DNA of 64,000 nucleotides from Frigididesulfovibrio sp031553235 (GTDB taxonomy: Bacteria; Desulfobacterota; Desulfovibrionia; Desulfovibrionales; Desulfovibrionaceae): contig JAVBLS010000014.1 of the NCBI GenBank assembly GCA_031553235.1, positions 1 through 64,000 of the forward strand, read 5' to 3'. The position numbers were made by a program, and so were the translations under genes. Position 1 is the stretch's first letter, and every line of letters starts with the position of its first letter. This document shows, piece after piece, positions 35,312-43,645 of the stretch. The notes under the pieces were generated by a model that worked only from the letters and a program-made list of their open reading frames with translations, was not told where the DNA came from and made no database searches.

Positions 35312-36391
35312 CTAGGGATAAACGGCGGCCTTTTCCCTGCCCCTGAGCACGCGCAAGACGCCCAAGGCCAATGCCGTCATTTCGTGTTCTCCCGGATAGG
35401 TTTTGACCGGAGCTATCTGATCGACCATGTGCTTGATGGCGCCGGTGAAACGCATGGAGTGGGCCAGCCCCCCGGTCAGAATGATCGCGTTGACCCGCCC
35501 TTCGAGCACGGCGGCCATGGCGCCTATTTCCTTGGCCACCTGATAGGCCATGGAGTCCATAACCAGCACGGCATGGTCGTCGCCCTGTTTGATCATTCGC
35601 TCCACTTCACGCATGTCGTTGGTGTCGAGGTAGGCGGTCATGCCCCCGCGCGCGTGGCACAGGGCCAGAATCTCCGATTCGCTGTACTGGCCGGAAAAGC
35701 ACATCTGGATGACCGGCTCCAGGGGAACGGTGCCGCAACGCTCGGGTGTGAAGGGCCCCTCGCCGGACAGGGCGTCGTTGACGTCGATCACCCTGCCGTA
35801 GCGGTGGGCGCCCACGGAAATGCCGCCGCCCATATGGGCCACAATAAACCGGCCGTCTTCATAGGCAAGGCCCATGTGTTCGGCGCAGAGCCGGGCGATG
35901 GCCTTGGTGTTCAGGGCGTGAAAGACACTGCGGCGCTCAATGCCGGGAATGCCGGTCAACCTGGCCCGGGGTTCCATCTCATCCACGACCACGGGGTCGA
36001 CCACATAGGCCGGGATATTGCACGATTTGCCGATTTCCGCGGCAATGAGCCCCCCCAGTGAAGAAGCATGGGTGACGGCTGTACCGCGGGTCAAATCCCG
36101 GACCATGGTGTCGTTGATCAGATAGGTGCCGGAGTCCACAGGGGTGACCAGCCCGCCCCGGCCCACCACCGCGCTCAGATCCTCAAGCATGATGTGGTGC
36201 AGGGCGAGGGCATCCAATATATAACGGGTGCGGCCCGCCTTTTGCTCCAGAACACCCGAACAGCCTTCGAATTCGCCCGGCGCATGGCGTACGGTCTGTT
36301 CAAAAACAGGGGCATCATCTTTGTAGACCGCAAATTTGGTGGACGTTGACCCGGGGTTGATGACCAGGATCAAGTAGGCCGTATCGTCCAT
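35312..36391 (-). CDS. buk: Butyrate kinase (probably branched-chain fatty acid kinase)
   Basis: The enzyme transfers phosphate from acyl-phosphate to ADP. The 359-residue ASKHA-fold protein has the acetate/butyrate kinase signatures: LVINPGSTSTKFAVYKD at the start, GRGGLVTPVDSGTYLIND, and VAHMGGGISVGAHRYGRVID. Length fits butyrate kinases (about 355) rather than acetate kinases (about 400). The start codon overlaps the stop of the ACT-domain gene (TAATG). With phosphate butyryltransferase, the oxidoreductase and leucine dehydrogenase in the same operon, isovaleryl-, isobutyryl- and methylbutyryl-phosphate are likely substrates. Confidence 0.9.
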   Translation of the reverse strand: MDDTAYLILVINPGSTSTKFAVYKDDAPVFEQTVRHAPGEFEGCSGVLEQKAGRTRYILDALALHHIMLEDLSAVVGRGGLVTPVDSGTYLINDTMVRDLTRGTAVTHASSLGGLIAAEIGKSCNIPAYVVDPVVVDEMEPRARLTGIPGIERRSVFHALNTKAIARLCAEHMGLAYEDGRFIVAHMGGGISVGAHRYGRVIDVNDALSGEGPFTPERCGTVPLEPVIQMCFSGQYSESEILALCHARGGMTAYLDTNDMREVERMIKQGDDHAVLVMDSMAYQVAKEIGAMAAVLEGRVNAIILTGGLAHSMRFTGAIKHMVDQIAPVKTYPGEHEMTALALGVLRVLRGREKAAVYP

Positions 36392-36846
36392 TACATTCCT
36401 CCTTCCTTCAGGGCGAGCCCCAGGGCTCCTGCCCTGGTGCAAATCACGTCACGGCTCTGCAGCTTCTTGATCATGGCGTCCACGGCGCAGGGCTCCCCCA
36501 CGTATTCGGCAAAGGTCATGCCGTCTTCCTCGCGGACCACGCGCATGTCGACGTCGATGAGATCTTTCTGTTCGGCGGTGAAGCGAGCCAGGAGAAGCTC
36601 CCTGATAATATGCGTGGCCGGAGTGCATTTTTCCCAATGCCTGACGCTGTTCATCTCGGAGAAACGGTCGCCGAGGGCGTCGAGCCTGACCGGTTCTCCC
36701 AGGGAGATGGTGATCTGTGAAGTCCCTTCGGCCACATGGCCGGAGGTTACGGTGTTTATATTCACTCCGTGGCGGCGTATCAGGCCGGTTATGCGATCCA
36801 GCACTCCGGGCCGGTCATAGACCCACATACGAATGATGTTTGCCAT
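36391..36846 (-). CDS. ACT-domain protein related to acetolactate synthase small subunit
   Basis: The 151-residue protein has the IlvH/IlvN layout: an N-terminal ACT domain (RMWVYDRPGVLDRITGLIRR, GVNINTVTSGHVAEGTSQIT) and a C-terminal half with HWEKCTPATHIIRELLLARF. No catalytic large subunit is nearby and the operon is catabolic, so it is unlikely to serve acetolactate synthesis here. Since IlvH ACT domains bind valine or leucine, a role as a branched-chain amino acid sensor for the pathway or transporter is a reasonable inference. It lies 12 bases after brnQ and overlaps buk by one base. Confidence 0.75.
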   Translation of the reverse strand: MANIIRMWVYDRPGVLDRITGLIRRHGVNINTVTSGHVAEGTSQITISLGEPVRLDALGDRFSEMNSVRHWEKCTPATHIIRELLLARFTAEQKDLIDVDMRVVREEDGMTFAEYVGEPCAVDAMIKKLQSRDVICTRAGALGLALKEGGM

Positions 36847-36857
36847 TTATGATCTCC

Positions 36858-38195
36858 TTAAATATGATGCGGCTCCATGTCCGCATCCTGGATTTCTCCC
36901 AAATCCACCCTTTGACCGGTTTTGACGAAGGCGCCGACGAGCCCGCAGAGCACGGCGGGAATGACCCATCCGAAGCCGGATTTATCAAAGGGCAGCGAGT
37001 CGACAAAATGGAAGATTGAGGGAAAATACCAGCCCATGACCTCGCAAAAGCTCACGAGCACGGCGCCTGCGGCGGTGAACCTGAAGACGTTGTCGTTCTT
37101 GATCCGGTTGTCGAAGAGAGAAAGAAGCATGACCGCCAGAGAGCCGGGGTAAATAATGGTCAGAATGGGAGCGGCAAAATCGATGATGTTGTTGAGCCCG
37201 AAGTTGGCCACAACCGCGCTGAAGACGCAGACGACCACGACCACGGCCTTGTAGGGCCATTTGCCGTTCGTGACCGTGCTGAAAAAGGTGCCCGTCGCCC
37301 CGACCAGAGCCACGCTCGTGGTCAGGCAGGCCAGGCCCACCACCACGCCGAGCACTATGGAGCCGGTGCCGCCAAAGATACGGCCGGCTATATCCAGAAC
37401 CATCTGGCCTTTATCCACGCTTTGCGGATAGAGGGTGGACACCGTGGCCCCCAGGTAGCACAGGCCGCCGTAAACAATCAGCAGGAACAAGCCGGCTATG
37501 CCTCCGGCCAAGCCCACGGAAAGAAATTTCATCTTGTTGCTGGTATAGCCTTTGGCCTTCAGGGCATTGACCACGATCAGCCCGAAGATGAAGGCCGCCA
37601 ACACATCCATTGTCTGGTAGCCGGAGCTGATGCTCATCCAGGCCACGTTGTCTATTTTCGGCGCATCGGCGACAGGACCGATGGGGTGCCAGACGCCTAT
37701 GGCGATCATCAGCAAAAGACCGATGACCAAAAGCGGGGTCAGATAGCGCCCCACGATGTCCACCAAGGCGGATTCCTTAATGGAACAGGCCAGAGTGATG
37801 CCGAAGAAAAAAACCGCGAACAGCACAGAGGACCACAGGGACGTGCCGCCAAGAAAGGGGGCGACGGTCATGGAAAAGGTGGTGGCGCAGGTTCTGGGCA
37901 CCGCCAGCAGAGGGCCGAGACAGAGCACAATGGCGGCCATCATGATTTTAGCGGGGATATCGCCCAGGCGGAACATGATGCCCTCGACCCTGTCGATGCA
38001 ATTGGCGCGCAGCATGGCGAAAATGGCCACCAACGCCAGCCCCACGTCGGCGATGTAATAGCAGACGTAGGCCATGAACCAGTGGGGCCCGCTGGTCATT
38101 CCGACATAGGGCGGAAAAATGATGTTGCCGGCGCCGAAAAACATGGCGAAAAGCGCAAAACCGACCACGACGGAGTTCATCCAGAGATTTTTCAT
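36858..38195 (-). CDS. brnQ: Branched-chain amino acid transporter (BrnQ/LIVCS family)
   Basis: The 445-residue inner-membrane protein has about 12 hydrophobic segments and the family start VVVGFALFAMFFGAGNIIFP, followed by PPYVGMTSGPHW. LIVCS carriers import leucine, isoleucine and valine with sodium or protons. ATG 38195 follows AGGA; ten upstream codons in frame are not conserved. Its place between phosphate butyryltransferase and the ACT protein indicates that the operon takes its own substrates from the environment. Confidence 0.92.
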   Translation of the reverse strand: MKNLWMNSVVVGFALFAMFFGAGNIIFPPYVGMTSGPHWFMAYVCYYIADVGLALVAIFAMLRANCIDRVEGIMFRLGDIPAKIMMAAIVLCLGPLLAVPRTCATTFSMTVAPFLGGTSLWSSVLFAVFFFGITLACSIKESALVDIVGRYLTPLLVIGLLLMIAIGVWHPIGPVADAPKIDNVAWMSISSGYQTMDVLAAFIFGLIVVNALKAKGYTSNKMKFLSVGLAGGIAGLFLLIVYGGLCYLGATVSTLYPQSVDKGQMVLDIAGRIFGGTGSIVLGVVVGLACLTTSVALVGATGTFFSTVTNGKWPYKAVVVVVCVFSAVVANFGLNNIIDFAAPILTIIYPGSLAVMLLSLFDNRIKNDNVFRFTAAGAVLVSFCEVMGWYFPSIFHFVDSLPFDKSGFGWVIPAVLCGLVGAFVKTGQRVDLGEIQDADMEPHHI

Positions 38196-38342
38196 CGGTT
38201 GTTCCTTTACGGGGTTCGGGTGCAAGCGGGTTGTCGCTGAAAGCGCTCATCTGCTCCCACAGCCGCGCGGCGGACGCTTGAAGGCTCGTTCGGAAGCCCG
38301 CCGGCAACCTGGCTTCAGAGACAACTTCAAAACGAAATTGCT

Positions 38343-39320
38343 CTAATTAACGGCGCTTTGCACGCCTTCCTGCCGCCGAGGGGAGGCATCCACAGGCTCG
38401 ACATGGATCTCCCGTATGGCCGACGTGGTCTCCGTAAGGGCGGCGGCGCAGGCGATGGAATAGAGTTTGGCGTGATCCGAGTCGGAACGGGAGGCAACCA
38501 CCACCGGCGCCCTGGCTCCCACCAGCAGGCCGCCGAAAAGACAACCGCCGCCGAAAACAAAGCCTTTCAGGGTGCTGTTGGCGGCCTCAATGTTGTGGAA
38601 CAAAAAGATATCGGCCCTACCGGCCACTTCGCTGCGAATACCCTTGTGCTGCACGGCTTCGGCCGATACGGCCAAATCCAGAGCCAGGGGCCCGTCGACG
38701 ATACAGTCCTTGATCTGGCCGCGCCGGTTCATGATGGTCAGGGCGGCGGCATCAATGGTGGCCTGCATGTCGGGGTTGACCACCTCCACCGCGGCAAGGG
38801 CCGCAACCTTGGGGGTATGTATGCCCAACCCCCGGGCCACATGCACCGCGTTGCGGATGAGTTCCGCCTTGGTCTTGAGATCGGGATACGGAACCATGGC
38901 TGCGTCGGTCAGGAGCAGGGTCCTGTCCAGCATCGGGGAATGCAGCACTCCGACATGGGAGAGGATTCCGGGGCCGCGTAACCCGTTTTCCTTGTCCAGA
39001 ACGGCCCGAAGGAATTCGGCCGTAGGCAGGATGCCCTTCATAAGAATTTCACCATGCCCCCGGCGTACCAGCGACACGGCCGTACGGGCCGCTTCCGCTC
39101 GCGAGGCGGCGGGCACGACCTCCATATGGGAAATGTCCACAGCCCATTGCCGGGCAAGCTTTTCAATGGCAACCGGGTCACCGCAGAGAATGGGGTCGAC
39201 CAACTCCCGCTGTTGCGCCGCGGCAACCGCCTTCAGGACCATGTCGTCCTCGGCGGCGGCCACCACAAGCCTCTGCTTCAGCGGGGGCCTCAGTTGAGCC
39301 ATGATTTTTTCAAAATCCAT
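38343..39320 (-). CDS. ptb: Phosphate butyryltransferase (phosphotransacylase)
   Basis: The 325-residue enzyme swaps CoA of an acyl-CoA for phosphate. It has the PTA/PTB family blocks ILMKGILPTAEFLRAVLDKE and the C-terminal GFVFGGGCLFGGLLVGARAPVV-type segment preceded by LFHNIEAANSTLKG. Length fits butyryl- rather than acetyltransferases. ATG 39320 (MDFEKIMAQL) has GGAGG eight bases upstream. It is the first gene of the branched-chain amino acid operon; the region upstream to 39876 should contain the operon promoter. The 3' end carries GAAATTGCTC, part of the stop-associated palindromes seen elsewhere. Confidence 0.88.
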   Translation of the reverse strand: MDFEKIMAQLRPPLKQRLVVAAAEDDMVLKAVAAAQQRELVDPILCGDPVAIEKLARQWAVDISHMEVVPAASRAEAARTAVSLVRRGHGEILMKGILPTAEFLRAVLDKENGLRGPGILSHVGVLHSPMLDRTLLLTDAAMVPYPDLKTKAELIRNAVHVARGLGIHTPKVAALAAVEVVNPDMQATIDAAALTIMNRRGQIKDCIVDGPLALDLAVSAEAVQHKGIRSEVAGRADIFLFHNIEAANSTLKGFVFGGGCLFGGLLVGARAPVVVASRSDSDHAKLYSIACAAALTETTSAIREIHVEPVDASPRRQEGVQSAVN

Positions 39321-39876
39321 TATGGCAACCTCCAGGCGGGTGGAAACCCGCGTCGTTAACATGCGTCCTTGTCTTCTTCGCGGCTGAGCATAAGGAAGAG
39401 AAATCGGATGGCGTTAATAGGATTCAGGTCAATATGGGGTAAAATTCAGCCCTCCAGACGGCAGGCCGATGTGCTTAATGCGCTTGAAACCCACGCGGGT
39501 GTTGGAAATCGGCGTTGCGAGGGGGAAGATAGTCCCCTCGTGTATAGAGGAAAATTATTCCTTAACAGTTAATCTGAAATAAAAGACTTCCCGCAAGAAC
39601 GGGCAGGCCGAAGTTGCGCTTTCGCCCGCCCGGCTGAGCAGCGCGGGCGGCTTGTAGGCCTGGAACCGGTGAGAAGCCTTCTCGGACGCCAAAACGAAAG
39701 CCCAGGAAGTAAAATGTCCGGGGCTTTTATTTGGATCTTGTAAAAATGAAAATATTTTATGTATCTATCTGAAAGATATTTTTATTTAGCTATTTATATG
39801 TAGAAAATCGCTTCTTATCGTAAATACGTTCCCCCCCCCAAAAAAAAACTGTTCCCGGCTTCATTATGCGCAAACA
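39321..39876. other. Non-coding region upstream of the branched-chain amino acid operon
   Basis: No gene is seen. Between about 39575 and 39680 lie several nested GC-rich inverted repeats (for example GGGCGG...CCGCCC-type arms around 39632-39652) that match none of the repeat families in this window. A hairpin with a T-tract follows at 39697-39731, then an AT-rich stretch, then nine C and nine A in a row (39831-39848). The operon promoter must lie between this structure and 39320, but no clear -35/-10 pair stood out. Confidence 0.4.
39697..39731. terminator. Terminator-like hairpin
   Basis: AAAGCCCAGGA (39697-39707) pairs with TCCGGGGCTTT (39717-39727), one mismatch. TTTTATTT follows on the plus strand and TTTCGTTTT on the minus strand. 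It could end the minus-strand transcript of the acyltransferase/GNAT genes. Confidence 0.6.
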
Positions 39877-40200
39877 TCACACGGCAACCTTGCTTATGCC
39901 TTCACCTTCAAACACCGCCAAGGCGGCCTGCAGCAAAGAACCGAAGATTCCTCGCCTGCCTTCGCCAACGGCAACGGCGGCGTGATATATATAGCCTCTG
40001 CGGCCGTCATGGCCTGAAACGACAGCCCCGACAATGCGCTCGTCTTTCACGGCGACAAAGCACGTATTCGGGTTGCGGCTCAGATACTTTTCAATCCCTT
40101 GCCGGGAGTCGCCCAGATTGTTCAAACCCATGCCCGGCGGGCTCACCCAAAGCTCATGAACGCCGGCATAGTCCTGGATGGACATCTTTCTGACTTTCAT
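39877..40200 (-). pseudogene. GNAT acetyltransferase, apparently frameshifted and truncated
   Basis: The 107-residue product starts MKVRKMSIQDYAGVHELWVS and has the GNAT acetyl-CoA core, CFVAVKDERIVGAVVSGHDG and YIYHAAVAVGEGRRGIFGSL. It stops abruptly after EGEGISKVAV, before the last conserved strand. One base out of frame, the DNA continues VMFAHNEAGNSFF, which is how this family goes on (N-x-A-x-x-F). A single-base deletion near 39877 is therefore likely. Shortly after, the frame runs into T9G9 (minus strand), where homology ends. It overlaps the stop of the acyltransferase gene (ATGA) and would be cotranscribed with it. Confidence 0.65.
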
Positions 40201-41756
40201 GTCGTTCCTTCCCCCGACTCCTCTTCCTCCGGCCTTTCCCCTTCCCCCGGGGGGCGGGTTTTCCAACGCTTATGCATCCAGAACCACTGTTCCGGATACT
40301 GCCTGACCATGCGCTCCACAGCTTCGGTATAGTGGCGGGCGATGGCCTCGACCTTTTCCTGCACGCTGCCGGTCAACTCGCCGGTGCGGATGGGATCATG
40401 GATATGCAAAATATGCCCGCCCTTGCCGTCGCGCAGCATGAAGGCCGGGTACAGGGCCGCGCGGGCCCGCAGGGCGACCATGGCCGGCCCGGCGTTGACT
40501 GCGGCGATTTCGCCGAGAAAGGGCAAAAAAACGGCTTCCTTGCGGGCGCAGTTGTGGTCCACGAGAAAAGCCACAAAACCGTTTTTACGCAGGCGCGGCA
40601 ACACCACGGAAGAGGCGTGGCGGTGATCGATGGCGCTCATGCCGCGCGCGCCGCGAAGGTCGGCCATCAGTCGGTTCAGGGCCTGGTCACGCTGTTTGCG
40701 CACCACCACCATGCGGTCGCGTTCGGGGTAAAAGTCCGTGGCCAGAGAAGCCATAAGCTCCCAGGAACCGATATGGGCCGTGGCCACCACCACCGGGCCG
40801 GTCTCGGCCGAAAGGGTCGCACGGTTACGCGGAGCGGCGTCCCGACTGACAAACGAGTCCGTGCGAAACTTGTCCACATGGAAGATTTCCAGGAAGGAAA
40901 AGAAATTTTCGACAAACGAGGCCTGGGCGATGCGCCGGGCCTCTTGGCGGGAAACAGGCAGGTGTCGCTGCACCGCGCCCACGGCTTCGGCCAGGCGTTT
41001 GCTCATGAAAGGCCGGCAGCAGAAAGCGGCGGCCCCGGCCAACCGGCGGGTGGCCTTTAGGCTGAGCAGCCCCATGAAGCGGGCAATGCTCCGGTAAATG
41101 CGGTACTTCAAGGCACCCTTCTCATGCGCCGGCGGTTGCAGGGCCGCCAAACGCTCTTCCAGGCGGGCGGCCTCGGCCCGACGCACCTCGTCGGTCAACT
41201 CGCCGGCCTCAATGCGGTAAGGCTCGCCCAGGGCGATGTGCACACGGCTGAAAGGCAGCGGCAGGCGAAAGCGGTCCCAGGAGCCGAAAACCTTGGCCTT
41301 GGGCATGAAGGCGCGCAGGGGCACCACCCAGGCCGGGGTAATCGCGGCCAAAAAGACGGCCCCGTCCTTGACCTTGTGGCGCGGGCCGCGCGGCCCGTCC
41401 AGGGTGATGCAGACGTGCCGGCCGCTCTCACGCATATCCTTGGCCGCCCCGTGCAGGGCCTCGACCCCGCCGCGCGAACTGGAACCCCGGTAAGTGGCAA
41501 AGCCCAGACACTCCAGCACCCGGGCCACAAATTCACCGTCTTTGCTGCGGCTCACCGGCACACCCATACGGATCTGCCGGCGGGCATACATCATGGGGAA
41601 AAATTCGCCGTGCCACAGGCCAAAAACCATGGGCTCGCCGCGCGCATCCAGGTCATCCACCCGTTCCCGTCCCGACTCGGAAAAACGCAGGGTGGAACAC
41701 CAGATCCGGTAAAAAAAATGGATGGTCCGGGCGACCGGACGCGGCGCAATTTTCAT
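40197..41756 (-). CDS. Fusion of DUF374 and LpxL/HtrB-type lipid A acyltransferase
   Basis: The 519-residue protein joins two acyltransferase-like halves. Residues 1-210 are DUF374, with VFGLWHGEFFPMMYARRQ (histidine motif) and CITLDGPRGPRHKVKDGAVFLA. Residues 230-500 are a lysophospholipid acyltransferase of the LpxL/LpxM group, with TAHIGSWELMASLATDFYP (H-x4-E catalytic motif), VAFLVDHNCARKEAVFLPFLG and the C-terminal YPEQWFWMHKRWKTRP. LpxL enzymes add secondary acyl chains to Kdo-lipid A at the inner membrane; the role of DUF374 is less certain. Most bacteria encode these separately. The ATG is at 41756; the frame is complete. Confidence 0.85.
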   Translation of the reverse strand: MKIAPRPVARTIHFFYRIWCSTLRFSESGRERVDDLDARGEPMVFGLWHGEFFPMMYARRQIRMGVPVSRSKDGEFVARVLECLGFATYRGSSSRGGVEALHGAAKDMRESGRHVCITLDGPRGPRHKVKDGAVFLAAITPAWVVPLRAFMPKAKVFGSWDRFRLPLPFSRVHIALGEPYRIEAGELTDEVRRAEAARLEERLAALQPPAHEKGALKYRIYRSIARFMGLLSLKATRRLAGAAAFCCRPFMSKRLAEAVGAVQRHLPVSRQEARRIAQASFVENFFSFLEIFHVDKFRTDSFVSRDAAPRNRATLSAETGPVVVATAHIGSWELMASLATDFYPERDRMVVVRKQRDQALNRLMADLRGARGMSAIDHRHASSVVLPRLRKNGFVAFLVDHNCARKEAVFLPFLGEIAAVNAGPAMVALRARAALYPAFMLRDGKGGHILHIHDPIRTGELTGSVQEKVEAIARHYTEAVERMVRQYPEQWFWMHKRWKTRPPGEGERPEEEESGEGTT

Positions 41757-41870
41757 GGCCGCACCATTTCCACCGAAAGCGCAAAGACGCGGCCCGTCCG
41801 CATCATACGGTTGCCCGCGGCCCGAGAAAGGGATATGAACTTTTGCCTGTTGTATACCAAGGAGAATATC

Positions 41871-42464
41871 ATGCCTGAATCCCTGCTGGACTGCCGCGGT
41901 CTTTCCTGTCCGGACCCGTTGATCCGCACCCGCGATCTCCTGGCCGCCGGCCGGCCCGAAACTCTGACGGTGCTCGTGGACAACCCGGCTTCAAACGAAA
42001 ACGTGAACCGTTTTCTTACATCACAAGGCTTTGTCGTGGCAACCGTTGAGACCGGCGGCGCCTTTCGCCTGACCGCCGTGGCCGGGGACGCTCCCGCGCA
42101 GGCGCCTGAAGAGGAACGGCGCTCCGGGGAAAAGATCCTGGTGCTGATCGCTTCCGCAACCTTCGGCGTGGGCTCCGACGAACTGGGCGCGGCCCTGATG
42201 AAAAATTTCCTGAGCACCTTGCCGGAAATGGGCGATTCACTCTGGCGCATCGTGCTCCTGAACGGCGGCGTGACCCTGGCGGCCGAGCCCGGCCCCTGTC
42301 TGGAGCATCTGCAAAAGCTTGAAGCTGCCGGCGTGGGCGTTTTCGTCTGCGGCGCCTGCCTGGAGCACTATAAGCTGATGGACAAAAAGGCCGTGGGCCA
42401 GACCACCAACATGCTTGATGTGATCACCGGCCTGCAACTGGCCGACAAGGTCCTGCGGATATGA
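41871..42464 (+). CDS. yedF: YedF-type sulfurtransferase-like selenium metabolism protein
   Basis: The 197-residue protein has a TusA-like N-terminal domain (LLDCRGLSCPDPLIRTRDLL, with the reactive cysteine before PDP) and a DsrE-like C-terminal domain (ILVLIASATFGVGSDELGAA) with CGACLEHY. This two-domain YedF is tied by genome distribution to the labile selenium cofactor of molybdenum hydroxylases, together with SelD, YqeB and YqeC. YqeB/YqeC lie 13 kb away in this window. ATG 41871 follows AAGGAG by six bases. The stop overlaps the start of the next gene by four bases. Confidence 0.85.
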   Translation: MPESLLDCRGLSCPDPLIRTRDLLAAGRPETLTVLVDNPASNENVNRFLTSQGFVVATVETGGAFRLTAVAGDAPAQAPEEERRSGEKILVLIASATFGVGSDELGAALMKNFLSTLPEMGDSLWRIVLLNGGVTLAAEPGPCLEHLQKLEAAGVGVFVCGACLEHYKLMDKKAVGQTTNMLDVITGLQLADKVLRI

Positions 42465-43210
42465 GCGGGGTGCGCCTGAACAAGGCCTTGGCCGACGCCG
42501 GGGTTTGTTCGCGGCGCAAGGCCGACGAGCTGATCTTTTCCGGCGCCGTCGGCCTCAACGGCGAAGTGATCACCGAGCCCGGCCGGCGAATCGACCCGGC
42601 CCGCGACCGCCTGACCGTGCACGACCGCGAGGTGCGCCCGCCCCTGCCGGACGAGCGCTGCTTTACCTATGTGCTCCTGAACAAGCCGGTGCGGGTGGTG
42701 ACCACGGCCGCCGACCCCGAGGGCCGGACCACCGTGCTTGATCTGCTGCCCGAAAACCTGAAAAATTCCCGCCTCTTTCCCGTGGGCCGCCTGGACTACT
42801 TTTCCGAAGGCCTGTTGCTGATCACCGACGACGGCGCCCTGGCCCACCGTCTGACCCACCCCCGGCATCACCTGCCCAAGGTCTATGAGGTTCGGTTGCG
42901 CGAACTGCCCACAGAAGAACACCTGGAACGCATGCGCCGGGGCATGACCCTGTCCGACGGCGAGCGTCTGGCGCCCATGCAGGCCCGCCTGCGTTCCCGC
43001 AAGCCTTCACTGCTCGAGATCACTCTGTGTCAGGGGGTCAACCGACAAATCCGCCGGCTCTGCCGGGATCTCGACCTAACCATCTTGCGCCTGCGCCGCG
43101 TCTCCTTGGGACCGTTGCTCCTGGGTGACCTGCCCGAGGGGCGCTGCCGGATGCTGAGCCCTGAAGAAGCCCGGGCCCTGAAAGCAGCGGCGGGCCTGGA
43201 GACGGAATGA
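42461..43210 (+). CDS. Pseudouridine synthase of the RsuA/RluB/RluE/RluF family
   Basis: The 249-residue enzyme has an S4-type RNA-binding domain (VRLNKALADAGVCSRRKADE) and a catalytic domain with YVLLNKPVRVVTT and the motif RLFPVGRLDYFSEGLLLITDD, which holds the catalytic aspartate; the residues after GRLD are Y-F-S where D-x-x-T is commoner. The late motif GVNRQIRRLCRDLDL is also present. Length and S4 domain point to RluB (23S rRNA) or RsuA (16S rRNA), not resolvable here. Start and stop overlap with neighbours (ATGA at both ends) show translational coupling. Confidence 0.88.
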   Translation: MSGVRLNKALADAGVCSRRKADELIFSGAVGLNGEVITEPGRRIDPARDRLTVHDREVRPPLPDERCFTYVLLNKPVRVVTTAADPEGRTTVLDLLPENLKNSRLFPVGRLDYFSEGLLLITDDGALAHRLTHPRHHLPKVYEVRLRELPTEEHLERMRRGMTLSDGERLAPMQARLRSRKPSLLEITLCQGVNRQIRRLCRDLDLTILRLRRVSLGPLLLGDLPEGRCRMLSPEEARALKAAAGLETE

Positions 43211-43314
43211 ACGCCCTTGCGGCCATGGCCCTGGTGGCCGAGGAAAAAATCTTTGAAGCCCAGCGCCGGGGAGAGTTCGACAACCTGCCCGGCGCCGGCA
43301 AACCCCTGCCGTGA
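43207..43314 (+). pseudogene. Truncated DUF1992 (DnaJ-C28 domain) gene
   Basis: ATG 43207 overlaps the preceding stop (ATGA). The 35 codons read MNALAAMALVAEEKIFEAQR and end GEFDNLPGAGKPLP before TGA 43312. This is exactly the opening of DUF1992 proteins, whose normal continuation after GKPL is an acidic stretch with PEELR. Here the stop comes directly at that point. The following 170 bases remain open in another frame to a TAA at 43487, without recognisable DUF1992 sequence. The gene is therefore broken, or reduced to a short peptide. Nothing else is supported between 43315 and 43645. Confidence 0.6.
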
Positions 43315-43645
43315 CCCGGCTCACGCCGACGGGGAGGCGAAAAAGCGCGCCCGCAGCCGGCTCTTGCGCTTCGACCTGCGCAGGGGCAAGGCACGCGCCG
43401 CCCGGGGCAAAGGGTCGGCAGGCGTTCTGCAGACCGGCTTTGAGCAGACCCCCTACCTGGAATGTCTGCTTGAACGCCTGACCGATTAATCATCCTGCCG
43501 ACATCCCCATACAGCCGCAAAATTTTGCTGGTATTCCCTCCCAGGGCCGCATGGCCCGGCAAGTTGACGCCCTTCTCTCTCAAAGATATCATAAATTCAG
43601 CCTTTGCGATACCGCCCGATACCTCAACCAAAAGGAGAGGACGCC

